This document shows positions 12,275 through 22,172 of a DNA stretch of 64,000 bases, in pieces; the first letter of the stretch is position 1, and each line of letters begins with the position of its first letter. The stretch is taken from NCBI GenBank assembly GCA_009617715.1, contig VTFK01000146.1, positions 806,001-870,000 of the forward strand. The letters run 5' to 3'. A program made the translations under genes and the position numbers. Under the pieces are notes generated by a model. That model was not told the origin of the DNA. It saw only the letters and a list, made by a program, of their open reading frames with translations, and ran no database searches. Origin of the DNA: Plectrocnemia conspersa. Taxonomy: Eukaryota; Arthropoda; Insecta; Trichoptera; Polycentropodidae.

Positions 12275-14822
12275 CTGAAAATATTGTATTTGTTTTTATT
12301 TCCATATATTTTTATTAAAAACCCCTATTTTATTATATATGTATTACTAAATCTAAAAATAAACGATAATTCCTCGTCAGTCCGGCTTTGAGGAACAATT
12401 TGCATTTTTAAATATTTATACCGGCTTATAAACCATAAAAATTATACTTGTAAATATTGAGATAAAAATTTATTAAAATGTCAGCCGATCGGCTACTGGT
12501 CTTCGCGGCACGTGTGCCAGCTTCCAAATAAAATATAAAAAAATACCCGATAAGATTTGTCCGAGATGAATATTTCATAAAGCCGGCTTAAATGGTTAAA
12601 TTACCTAAATATAACATACGCACAGGACATCGAATTATACCGAAAACTCCTACTTATCTCAACTGAAAATCTGACCGTGTGCCAGGGCACACTTGCTCCG
12701 AAAAAAACTTTATGAATTAAACATTAACACTGAAAATTATCATAAACGTCTAAAAATAGACATATGCTCGATTTTAATAAAAATGCAGTGATATGTTTAA
12801 TTGATTCGTTACATTATGCATACAGTTTTTACAAATTATACGTCATATGGGGGGCAATGAAATAAGTATTATTAGTGTTTCCTTTTTTAAAGGTAACATA
12901 TGCAATCGTAAAATCGTAAAGAAAATTAACACTCTAGTGTTAATTTTTAGGTACGCCTGAATGAGATTTTGCGGAAATCGCTAATAAAAATCAGCGATGT
13001 GTTAAAGTGTTAATTGTATTGTTTTATTTTTAGTTAACTGTGTTGATAATTTTACAGGCGTGTGTTTTATTGGTACAAAAAAATATTTTTATTGTAGATT
13101 TTTAGATTTTTATGTTATAATAATGAAAAATAAAGTCTACAAAGCAAGATTGAACAAAGAGTTAAAATCTTTATTTTATATTGAATGCAAGAGCAATTTT
13201 TATAAAAATATTTTTAGATGAAAAATCGAGTTTAGTTTTTGAAAACCTCATTGTTAATGTTATTTACACCTTTTTTTATATAATATAATTTCCATGTTTT
13301 TTAATAATTTGTTGGCATAGTAATTTAGAATAAATAAAATCAGATATTTCTTAAAAAAAAATATTTTAGCGTATATATATTTAACATACATAAATTAAAA
13401 ATGGATTTTATTGTTATTTGTAAAGAGAAATGCTTGAAAATAATATTAATAAATTGTGCATTTAATTTTACAATATTAAAAATATTTTTTCGTCCGTTAA
13501 ATAAAATTAGCAAGTGTAAAATATATTCATTGATAAAAAATTCTGGTATTAACAACCTTAAAGTTTATGACATTAAGGTTAAAAAAATAATTATATCTAT
13601 TGCTTTATTTTATTTGGAATGCTATTATTTTAAAAACTTTGAGTTTGATTTTGTTTTTATTTTATTTATTTATTTAATTTCTTTGAATAATATCTACAAA
13701 ATATTTTTAATAATAAAATCATCTTAAATAAAATCGAATATTATGCAAATTAAAAAATTGACATAATACTTCTTCAACCTAATTTCATTTGGGGGAAAAG
13801 AAGGACTAAATTTCCGTTAAAACTAAGCTTAAAAAAAATATTAATCACTCTCTTTTATTTGGAATGATACTATTTTTAAAACCATTTTTTTACAAAAGCA
13901 ATTAAATAAGTTAGGTAATGTTTGTTAAAATCGATAGCTTTAAATTTAATATTTTAAATTTTTAAAATAAAAAACCCTTTTTGTTATTGTTAAAAGATGC
14001 CTTTCATCTGATAATAGGCTAATTTAATAAGTAAAAAAGTAGGTAATCAATAATAGACATATTAACTTTTATGTATTTAATGTCTGATTTATATTTGTAC
14101 AATGGCTGTCTTTCTAGGGCAAATATCTATAAGACCCCCTAAAAAACTACCCTATATATTTTTGCATCGCATCGACAAGTGCAACGCAAGGTAAACGAAT
14201 TACTCTTGATCACGCTTCCTCCGAATAATGATGATGATAATAGTGGGGTCTCATTCACCCCCTATCGAAGCAGGTGTTCTCAATATAAAAAATGCCCCCG
14301 TTTTCCACTTATACCGTGCATAATCCGTCTAGCACCACAATTGTAACGCACGAAAAAAATACACATAAATAAATAGAACGCAGCAAATATAAGCATAAGG
14401 GAGATTTTTAAAGGATTATTCAAATGCTTCGCTTTTGATGGGGATGTTTAGGCAAGTGCACAATGGTCAGACTATGGGCGATGACGGGCGCGATTCTCAA
14501 CAAAAACAATTTTAATACAAGTGTTTAATAGTCTTCTACATTATTTATTGTAAAGTGCCTCTTTGTTATAAAATAAAATAATTACAAATAGGCCTAATAT
14601 TTAAAAAAAATGCTTTATTTATAATATGTATTTATTATACATATGTATATAATTTTCAGTAAAAACTTAATAAAATAAATGCCTAATTTAACTTCTAAGC
14701 ATTAAAATTAAATATTATAATATAATTTATTTTTTTCACCAAAAAATAGGATAATTCAATTTACATGTTAAAATATACGAAATTGTTTTAAAATTTTCTG
14801 TAATTTTTTTTTGAAAAAAATA
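12275..14822. other. AT-rich non-coding DNA with a GC-richer patch at 12480-12720
   Basis: The patch at 12480-12720 and the palindrome AATTAACACTCTAGTGTTAATT near 12930 stand out. A 108-codon frame at 13401-13727 is made almost entirely of AT-rich codons (Ile, Phe, Lys, Asn, Tyr) and overlaps an equally long frame on the other strand, so it is not considered a gene. Related words near 13600 and 13850 (TTTATTTGGAATG) suggest an old local duplication. Confidence 0.45.
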
Positions 14823-14943
14823 TTTTGAAACTAATGGCAATTGCAAACTTTAAATCATTTTAATATATAATATTATATAAAAAAGTTTTGAAACTATTTG
14901 CAATTGCAAATTTTAAATCAATTATAATATATAATATTATATA
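14823..14943. repeat. Tandem duplication, 63-bp unit, two copies
   Basis: TTTTGAAACT begins at 14823 and again at 14886. Both units continue with GCAATTGCAAA, then TTTAAATCA, then TAATATATAATATTATATA, with a few substitutions. It is a simple local duplication. Confidence 0.75.
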
Positions 14944-15443
14944 GTGGTTTGGGATTTTTATTATAATTACCATCATTTTTAATTTAAAAAAATCTATATA
15001 TTTTATTTAAAAAAAATCTAAAATAAAATAAAAATTGACATGCTTAAAGAAAAAATATGTCAGATTCAAAGTCCAACTCACAAGTCATTATAAAAACTGT
15101 ATGTGTTATCCATTGTTAATCAAGATCACTTAATCCATTGTTCACAAAATATATTTTCTTAGATAATTATATTTTTTTTTAATTTAGATATTATGTCTGT
15201 CACAAGAACTCCTCCTAAATGAATATATTTATTATTTAACAAGATATTAATAAAATAAATAAATACATAAATAAGGAACATTTATTTTTATTAAAAAATA
15301 TTTACAATTTCAAATTTTTCATCCATTATTTTTTTTTTTTTATATGATATTTGTTTTTTTTTAACACGCATGAATCATAAACTCAATAATGGCCAATTAT
15401 GCACGCATTCAAATATCCCCCTTCAAATGGTTAAAACACTTAC

Positions 15444-15549
15444 CACAATTAGCATAAATTGTGGGACATGTGGTCTCGTTCCAGTGCTGACCACTAGCAA
15501 GCATGGTCACCTTTCGCCAAATAGACCGCAAAAAACCATAATCTGCCGT
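15444..15549 (-). CDS. Candidate internal exon, unknown protein (minus strand)
   Basis: The - strand block is bounded by a good acceptor (GTCTATTTTCAG) above 15549 and a strong donor (TGTG|GTAAGT) below 15444. Its 106 bases are open in one frame from the first base: 35 codons plus one base, reading from TADYGFLRSIWRKV to NETTCPTIYANC. It contains two cysteines and a possible N-glycosylation site (NET). The leftover base fits the two bases that open the candidate exon at 12108-12274 (joint codon GGA, Gly). No family is recognised. The splice sites and the phase match support it; the absence of further exons nearby argues for caution. Confidence 0.35.
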
Positions 15550-16299
15550 CTGAAAATAGACAAATAGCACAAAATTAATACAAAGGTATCACAATAATTC
15601 GTATTTTTAAAAAGGAACTACAAAAAACACGCAAAACATCCTAATTTTGGACACCTGGTCACAAACCAAACAGATTGCAGGTGATTCACCAATTAGCATA
15701 TAGCTCTCATTTAAATAAGCGACCACACGTGTGATGTTTCCCGTTTCACGATCATCGGAAGTTCTGTAACGTGTCAGTGGTTCCTATTTATTTTTTTTCA
15801 TTTAATTTGAATGTTTTAAACCTACGTGGGTTACATGCTCAATTAGAGCCCTAGACGCTTCGCAAAATATTTGCATCTATTGACACCCCAGAGTGGCAGT
15901 TTGCATAAGCAGTTTGTGCAAATTGTGTAATTGTGTGTGAGACCCGAAGGGTCTCCAATTTTCGTTCTAATGCTAATACGATATGTGTTTATTTATAAAT
16001 TCTGAAAGCCATTATCGTCATTCAGCGCCTTTGTTAGACGATTGTGTATTGTGTGTGAAATAAAAAGCAGTGATCTATTAAATGATTTAATGCATGCAGA
16101 TTTTTGTAATATTGATTTTATAAAAAATCAGTTTATTTATTTTTTAAATATAGACTACGTTTTATTATTTTTTTATAAAATTGTTACTTTTATTGTAAAA
16201 TGTATTACTATTTTAAAATAACACAAAATATTTCCAGAAATATTTTTATGATCAATTTATCGGATATTAAATATTGTTTATATATATTTTGAGTGCATC
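15550..16299. other. GC-richer non-coding island
   Basis: From about 15600 to 16080 the sequence is non-repetitive and less AT-rich, with words typical of insect enhancers (CACACGTG, TTTGCATAA, GCATGCAG). No coding frame is supported. It may be conserved regulatory DNA, but this cannot be shown from one sequence. Confidence 0.35.
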
Positions 16300-16435
16300 T
16301 TTGATTTGTGAGAGTTTCAACCACTTGCACAATTTGTAATAATTCAGAGGGCATTCTAACAACCATTTCGAATAAATGAAAACAAGTCTTAAAATGAGCC
16401 CATCCAGAGACATTTATCACTACTGATATAATTAC
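16300..16435. repeat. Second copy of the 7535-7645 repeat
   Basis: Ordered words TTTCAACCACTTGCACAATT, CATTCTAACAACC and TTTCGAATAAATGAAAACA match the copy near 7.6 kb. A - strand frame of 70 codons reads through it, but its sequence is not a recognised protein. Confidence 0.5.
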
Positions 16436-16924
16436 TCTTTGTATGGAAAGGATGAGCTATAGATAATGCGTTCTATCGTGCACATAATACGATTGTTTTT
16501 CTATCCTTTGATTACCGATTGCCAGAGTGGCTATTTAAACGATTTATATTTTAAGGTTTTTATATTAAAAGAGATCGTGAATCTCAAAGACGTACCAGAA
16601 CCTAAAACTGGAATTTAAAAAATGCTTGACGACATAAAATTTTTTTCGATAATTTAAATTAAAATATATAGTTTCTTATAAGGTAATAAAAATTTGCGAG
16701 AATTTAACTTTAAATATATACTTCTTATAAGGTAGTATCAAAAAATAAATAATTTATTTTAATCTATAATATATTATATAAAAAAAAATAAATAATTTAT
16801 TTTAATCGTTAAGATAAATTATATTTGTATCAAAACACAATATAGTTTGACATATTTTTTGACATATTTTTAAAGACTATTTGCTATTAAGCTTAATAAA
16901 TTAATATTATAATTTATGTCTTAA
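16436..16924. other. AT-rich DNA with short tandem duplications
   Basis: Words such as TATAGTTTCTTATAAGGTA / TATACTTCTTATAAGGTA and two copies of AAATAAATAATTTATTTTAAT lie close together between about 16660 and 16810, showing local duplication. No gene is visible. Confidence 0.5.
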
Positions 16925-17165
16925 TGCAATTAAGTGTTTTTTTATTTCATTTAAGAAACCCGTTACAGTTTTATATTTGCGGATTGTTCTAGGAATATTA
17001 ATTTACAAGTTCACACCTCCGTACATAATTCCCCTGGCCGTACTCGTTTTCTTATACCTAACTATCCTAAAATCGTCTCTATTTCTAGTATTAAATCTAT
17101 ATAAATCTTAATTTTTTATTAAAATACTCTGGTAACATATTATGTTCTAACGTATATACAGATAA
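16925..17165 (-). mobile_element. LINE 3'-end fragment (same family as 44.6-46.3 kb)
   Basis: Plus-strand words CCTCCGTACATAATTCCCCT, GCCGTACTCGTTTTCTTATA and CTCTGGTAACATATTATGTT match the 3' part of the LINE at 44640-46265 nearly base for base, in the same (minus) orientation. In the longer copy this segment follows the reverse transcriptase and encodes the end of ORF2. The fragment is 5'-truncated and has stops. Confidence 0.7.
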
Positions 17166-18480
17166 AAATCACACTTCAATATATGCACCTGTAAAATTTT
17201 CTCACACACGAGCGATCGCGCATTATGCAAACAGTGCCATAATTCGTGGACGTGAATAATTTCCGAGCAAAAATTATGCAAAACTAGTGTGCGATTTGTT
17301 CATTTATCATTTTTTCGGCAAAAAGAAAAAAAAAACAATCACCAACACAGAAAATGAAAATAATGAACTGCGATGCACTTTGCATTAATTTTGCACCAGG
17401 ACGAAACGAATGAATAAAGGTGAGATTGCGATGAATTCACATTCAAATAAATCTTGTATAAATCTGACGTGAGAACACCGCGACGGTTACATCGATTGGG
17501 TTTGTTTTGCATAATGAAAAATGTCCAATTTGACGTATGCAAAATATATTTTGAAAGTACAAAGCATCAATTAACTATTATTATTTAAAGATACACCATA
17601 AAAGTTTTCGTATCTGACGTTGCAGTATTATTGGTAAAATATTATTTCTTAAATTGTATATTGTAAATATATAACTACCTGAGATGGCTCAAAACGGCAA
17701 TACCGCTAAAAAATCTAAATCTCTTTTTCAGTGGAAAATATAATATTTACATTCTACCACCGTAATGTACTGATTGTATACGATTTAATTTTTTAGTTAA
17801 TAAATCATGAAGAGCACTGACCACCACCGATTCCTGTCCGTTTAGCCTTCAATCATTTTCCGACTATAATTTTCCGGCACGTCGCTCCGACGAACGGTCA
17901 TATTGACGATTCGGATGATGACCGAAGCATAATGACCGCGCATGCACGTTCATAAGTCGCAAAGTCCACGGATTACTCCATATTACCACAATCGCAAACT
18001 GAGAACAATCGTCCTGCTCGATACGCATGTGTTCTACTATACGTGGTATACTTTCAAAGTTTTGTCATCCGTTTCGGTATTAATCTAGCAGCGGGAGGCG
18101 CCGGTAGGGTGTCGCAGATTGGACAGGTGTTGTGGCAATGCCCCGCACCCGATAATAACCCCATTGTGACAAATGACATGTTAATGCAAACAGATATTCG
18201 AGTCCATTGTCATCGCGGGAATTGACAATGAAGGGATTGCGGGATTGCGCTGTTGAAAAATAGACCGCGGAAAAGGGTAGGACGCATTTAAGCTTGTGAT
18301 ATATGGTGTTGTTTTAATTAATTTTAATATGCAGTGATTGTGAAAGAGAGCAGATTCTCAACATGAAGCACATCCGTGCAGAAAAATATTGATTTACTTT
18401 ATAATCTGAGCTAAATAGTACTGTAAAAGGAAAGTACTGCTAAAAATATGAATATCAACACACCTCGGATCAGTATAATT
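17166..18480. other. GC-richer non-repetitive islands; possible regulatory DNA
   Basis: The 17170-17560 and 17810-18300 stretches are much less AT-rich than the average of the window and carry homeodomain/POU-like words (ATTATGCAAA, TTAATGCAAA, CATAATT). Short frames occur on both strands without splice or family support. A remnant of the piggyBac-like repeat end lies at about 17655-17712. The reading as conserved enhancer DNA is inference only. Confidence 0.35.
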
Positions 18481-18485
18481 CAACG

Positions 18486-18625
18486 CTAGGTAACGAACGT
18501 TCCCACTGCGACGGCGACGACACGATTTAATTGCTTTTGACGTGGATTTTTGACTTCTGAAAAGGGATAATTGTTTTGTGCGCCCTTTTATTGACCGAAA
18601 TTCGGTTTAAATATGTTCATTCGAA
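18486..18625. mobile_element. Half copy of the fold-back element
   Basis: GGTAACGAACGTTCCCACTG, then ATTGCTTTTGACGTGGATTT and AAATTCGGTTT match the right arm of the palindrome at 48391-48640 in the same orientation. Only one arm is present. Confidence 0.65.
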
Positions 18626-19063
18626 TCACATTTATTGTAAAAAATTTTAATATGAACGTTTGATAACAGAACGTTTCTTTTCTGATGGTACAATTTTATT
18701 GCTGTGGATTCTAAACATGGGCGTCATTTGGAGGAGGAGCAAATTGGGGCATTTTTACTTCCCCTTAAATTTGCCCAGGAAAATGCATGTCATTTAATAA
18801 AATACTATGAATCTTAATGAAAACGAAATATTAAAGAAACGACCACTGACTGACCAAATATTTCTCCCATTCTCCCTAGAAGAAGCAGAAATGCCATTCC
18901 TGAAATTATGTATATAGAAAAAACGATTTTGATTTATTATGAACTAAAATTTAACTTTAGCTAAAGAATTATAAAAAATACACAAAAAAATAAGATTCAT
19001 ACTCGACTGGTTTAAGATTTTTTTTCTGGAAATTCTCAGTTTTTGTGCCGTTTCGTGATTTTA

Positions 19064-20063
19064 TGCTCTGGAAGTTGACCAAACCGAAGTTCAACTGAAG
19101 TCCGCTGAGGTCGCCGACTTCCGAGTAGCGGCCACACTGCCACAAATTTCATATGCCGTCCGGACGGCGGGCGTGAATGGCGTCTGCACGGCGGCTGCTG
19201 TCATGTACAGCTGGCATATTTGCGCGCGATCGAAAAATGTGTCAAATAATCGCAATTTTTAAATTGTCATATTATTAAAATTATGCTACTGATAATTATA
19301 AAAGTTTTGTGGGCACTCACCAATACAATATCAGTGAAAACTTTTCGGTCGTAAATATTCAATTTACGCAAAATCTTTGTCGGCTTTTGCAAAATGCCAT
19401 AAGGCATAAAAATGATACTTCAGAATACGAACACAACATCTGTGACTATCCTAGAATTTGTCGCCATCGATTCTAAATAAGAACTCGTTATGGTGTGACA
19501 TTTATATAAACCGATCTAGGAAAATAAATAAGGATATTCGAAACGATTTTTTTTAACAAAATCAAGTACCACTAATTATTTAATTTTATATGAAAAAAAT
19601 ATAATAACGATATCTGTTAGAAGAATATACTATCAAAAATATAATTAATCCCTTTTGGTGCCCTAAAATATTCAAAGGTATCAGTAAGAGTCTGTTGAAG
19701 TCCCCGATAAACATGTGGTATTACTTGACCACATGACCACGATGCAGCGCTTGACGTTCGTGTTGACCATAGGACGCCTACGCGCATACTGAAATTGAAC
19801 CGAGTTACTCGTTCTATCTCAGTTTGCAAAAAACTACATAATTATCTCTCTCACGCTCGAAAGAGCAGCTCTGACTTCAGTTTCTTTGACTTCGATCCGC
19901 TTGCCGACAATGTTCGGAAGCGCTCGAAGCTGGCCAAGTCGACTGAATCGGACAACTTCCGAGAGATTTTAGAGCGGACAGAACCGAACTCGACCGAAGT
20001 AACCCACTATATTCTCCGTCCTTGGCCAACCTTGGCCAACTTCCAGAGATTGTAGTGCAGGCA
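19064..20063 (-). mobile_element. PIF/Harbinger-type MITE, copy 1 (about 1.0 kb)
   Basis: The right end TAGTGCAGGCA is followed by TTA (20064-20066). The left end TG...CTCTGGAAGTTG is preceded by TTA (19061-19063), with about 11 bases of the terminal repeat missing. The interior matches the element at 54710-55667 in reverse orientation, including a 70-codon frame. Three-base TWA duplications and matching termini are the PIF/Harbinger pattern. There is no transposase, so it would depend on a copy elsewhere. Confidence 0.6.
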
Positions 20064-20254
20064 TTAGACTCGAGACTTTCTTATTTTCTACTGAAAAAAT
20101 CTTTGGAATTAACACAACTTTAACATTGGAAATGTTGGCAGCGCTGAAATTAAAAATTAAATGGAGAATAAATATATTGCTGATTGATTTTATATATTTT
20201 TTTATAAAAACCCGACTTATAATATATATTTGAATAATGGGAAATATTTATTAG
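20064..20254. other. Short AT-rich spacer
   Basis: It lies between the MITE and a small unexplained open frame. Nothing recognisable. Confidence 0.4.
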
Positions 20255-20455
20255 AACGACTTTTTTTATAATTTAAATAATTCAGAATCGGATACTGAAA
20301 TATCTCATGAAGAGTATAATAACGATAACAAAAATATGACAGTAACATTCGAAGAAGAATTAAACAAACATCCACCAGAAATTTTCTTTGGTAAAAAAAT
20401 AATAAATGTAGTCGAAATAATGAATTTAAAATTTTGCAACCATACGGAGAATTGA
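20255..20455 (+). pseudogene. Unrecognised acidic open frame without start codon
   Basis: After a stop at 20252-20254 the + frame stays open for 66 codons to TGA at 20453-20455. The product has an acidic start (NNSESDTEISHEEYNND) and then FEEELNKHPPEIFFGKK. The first methionine is internal, and no exact splice sites can be fixed. Acidic, aspartate/glutamate-rich N-termini occur in several transposases, but no catalytic or DNA-binding motif is visible, so the identity is unknown. Base composition is AT-rich, like the flanks. Confidence 0.25.
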
Positions 20456-21034
20456 CTTAAAATCAAAATATTATATAGTACATAAATTAAAGCGAATTTT
20501 AAATTAGGATTTGTTAAGCTCTACTTGGAAAAAGTTATCATAAAATTATTTGCCAAAAACTGCTGATGCTATAAAAATTTCTGTAAATCAGATTTTAATT
20601 TTTAAAAATTCGATTAAAAATGCGCTTAGCCCTTTCTGCACAATAACGTACCCAGATGCATCACAGGCGCATGCATAATTCCGTGTGTCAATTAATATCT
20701 GGAGTAGAAATAAGCCGGTGGTGGGTGGGACGGTAAACCCATACACATAGACATGGTTGCAAATTGACGTTTGTTGATTTAGCCCATCAGCCGCCTGTGT
20801 ATTACATCATATTGCACTCGGCGCTTGCAACTGCGTTCCTATGCACAAAATCACCATGAAACTCGGCTCCCCTATGTTATGATTTATGGCCTGGCTGTGT
20901 ATCGATGACGTCATATTAATTTCGTCTTTGCTGACGCGTTGGATTTGGATGTTGGATGTGGAGCTTATGCCGCAGGTGATTGACGCTAGACTGTTAGGTG
21001 TTGATTGAGTTTAAAATAAAATATTTATGATATT
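20456..21034. other. GC-richer island, non-coding
   Basis: About 20630-21010 is non-repetitive and includes TGACGTCA (20907-20914) and GCGCATGCATAATT. No open frame with coding character is seen. It is a candidate conserved non-coding element. Confidence 0.35.
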
Positions 21035-21207
21035 CTACTACGATGGCGCCGACGCGATTTTATTGCTTTTGTCGCGAATTTTTGCCTTCTCGTATTGACC
21101 AAAATTCGGTTTAAAAATACTTTGATCAGCCCTTTTATATTAAAAGACCTTTGAATAATAATGTTTATTGTGAATGGGTGCTTTTGAAGGCAATGTTCTT
21201 GAACTTA
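21035..21207. mobile_element. Remnant of fold-back element joined to repeat F (left flank)
   Basis: 21040-21112 (ATTTTATTGCTTTTG, GACCAAAATTCGGTTTAAA) matches one arm of the palindrome at 48391-48640. 21113-21207 (AATAATGTTTATTGTGAATG, TTTTGAAGGCAATGTTC) is the reverse complement of sequence at 33805-33885 and 47490-47545. The shared repeat is called F here. It continues at 22076-22172 after the inserted element. Confidence 0.6.
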
Positions 21208-21209
21208 TA

Positions 21210-22075
21210 GAGTACGCTCGGGATAAGGATTCCGGTTATTGTGTGCGTGAACTGTGTGTCTCAAAACAATTTCGCTCAGAATATTTATTTTTTTATTTTA
21301 AAAGAAAATATATATTTATTTAACATACATAGATCTGGGCTAAGTTGGAAATTTCAACGGACAATTAAAAATATATTATATAATCGAAGAAATCAGACAT
21401 TGATGTCAATAATTAAATATTTGCAAAATTCAAAATCTTTCACTAGTCAAAAAAATAATAAAGTCTTTAGCTATTCTTCAAAAGCAAAAAGATATAAAAT
21501 CGGGAAAGAAATTATTCGCAGATTGTTTAATGGCTCGACGAATCTATTAAATCAGTAGAATCCATTGAATAAATTAAAAAATTATCATTGGCGCAACGAT
21601 AGGAATAATAACTTTTTTAAACCTTACAGATAATAATGTAAAAAAACCAACAACGAACGGATTAATGGAAAAATAATTAAAATATTTTAACCCACGGGTA
21701 AAAGAATGAATAACTTACAGTGTATATTTGAAGCCTTGATATCAATTAACCCAGATATGCCCAAGAAATTTTGTTCTCTTAAGATTTCATTTATAAATAA
21801 AAAACAGTGGCACGAGCTTAGTGACCTACCCATGGGACAGTGGGCATATCTGGGTTAAACCAATATCAACACAAAATTATTTAAAATATATCACTAGAGA
21901 AGATCGAACTTCTGTGCCACACTGCACTTTAATGACGAATACCAGCGTTGACGAATCAGCGACTGTCCTTAAAAAAGAAAGCGAGACAACGAAGTACACG
22001 CTACGTCGCTTCTCCCTCTCATATACATGTACACGCACACAATAACAAACCGGCATCCTTATCCCGAGCGTACTC
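21210..22075. mobile_element. TIR element with TA duplication, copy A (866 bp)
   Basis: The ends GAGTACGCTCGGGATAAGGA (left) and its reverse complement (right) form terminal inverted repeats of about 45 bases with few mismatches. TA flanks both ends (21208-21209 and 22076-22077). The insertion splits repeat F, whose unoccupied homologue at about 33758-33780 reads straight through the junction with one TA, proving a TA target duplication. TA duplication fits the Tc1/mariner superfamily. Inside, an inverted pair AACCCAGATATGCCCA (from 21748) and TGGGCATATCTGGGTT (to 21856) forms a hairpin. Frames at 21241-21558 and 21821-22045 are not recognised as transposase. Confidence 0.8.
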
Positions 22076-22172
22076 TACCTGAAATACATCAGTACGTACA
22101 TCTCAAACGACTGTAGTTTAGATCAGATTTGCGGTCGGTTTTTATTTTCGTTATTAATATATTCTTGCTATG
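22076..22172. repeat. Repeat F, right part of the interrupted copy
   Basis: GAAATACATCAGTA, AACGACTGTAGTTTA and ATATATTCTTGCTATG are the reverse complement of 33663-33770 and 47381-47480. With 21113-21207 it reconstitutes the copy of repeat F into which element A inserted. Confidence 0.7.

Noticed and set aside
13401..13727. 108-codon open frame
   Set aside because: Composition is driven by AT-rich codons, an equally long frame overlaps on the other strand, and no motif or family is visible.
19795..20055. 86-codon + frame inside the first MITE
   Set aside because: It reads through MITE terminal sequence and is not kept in the second copy.
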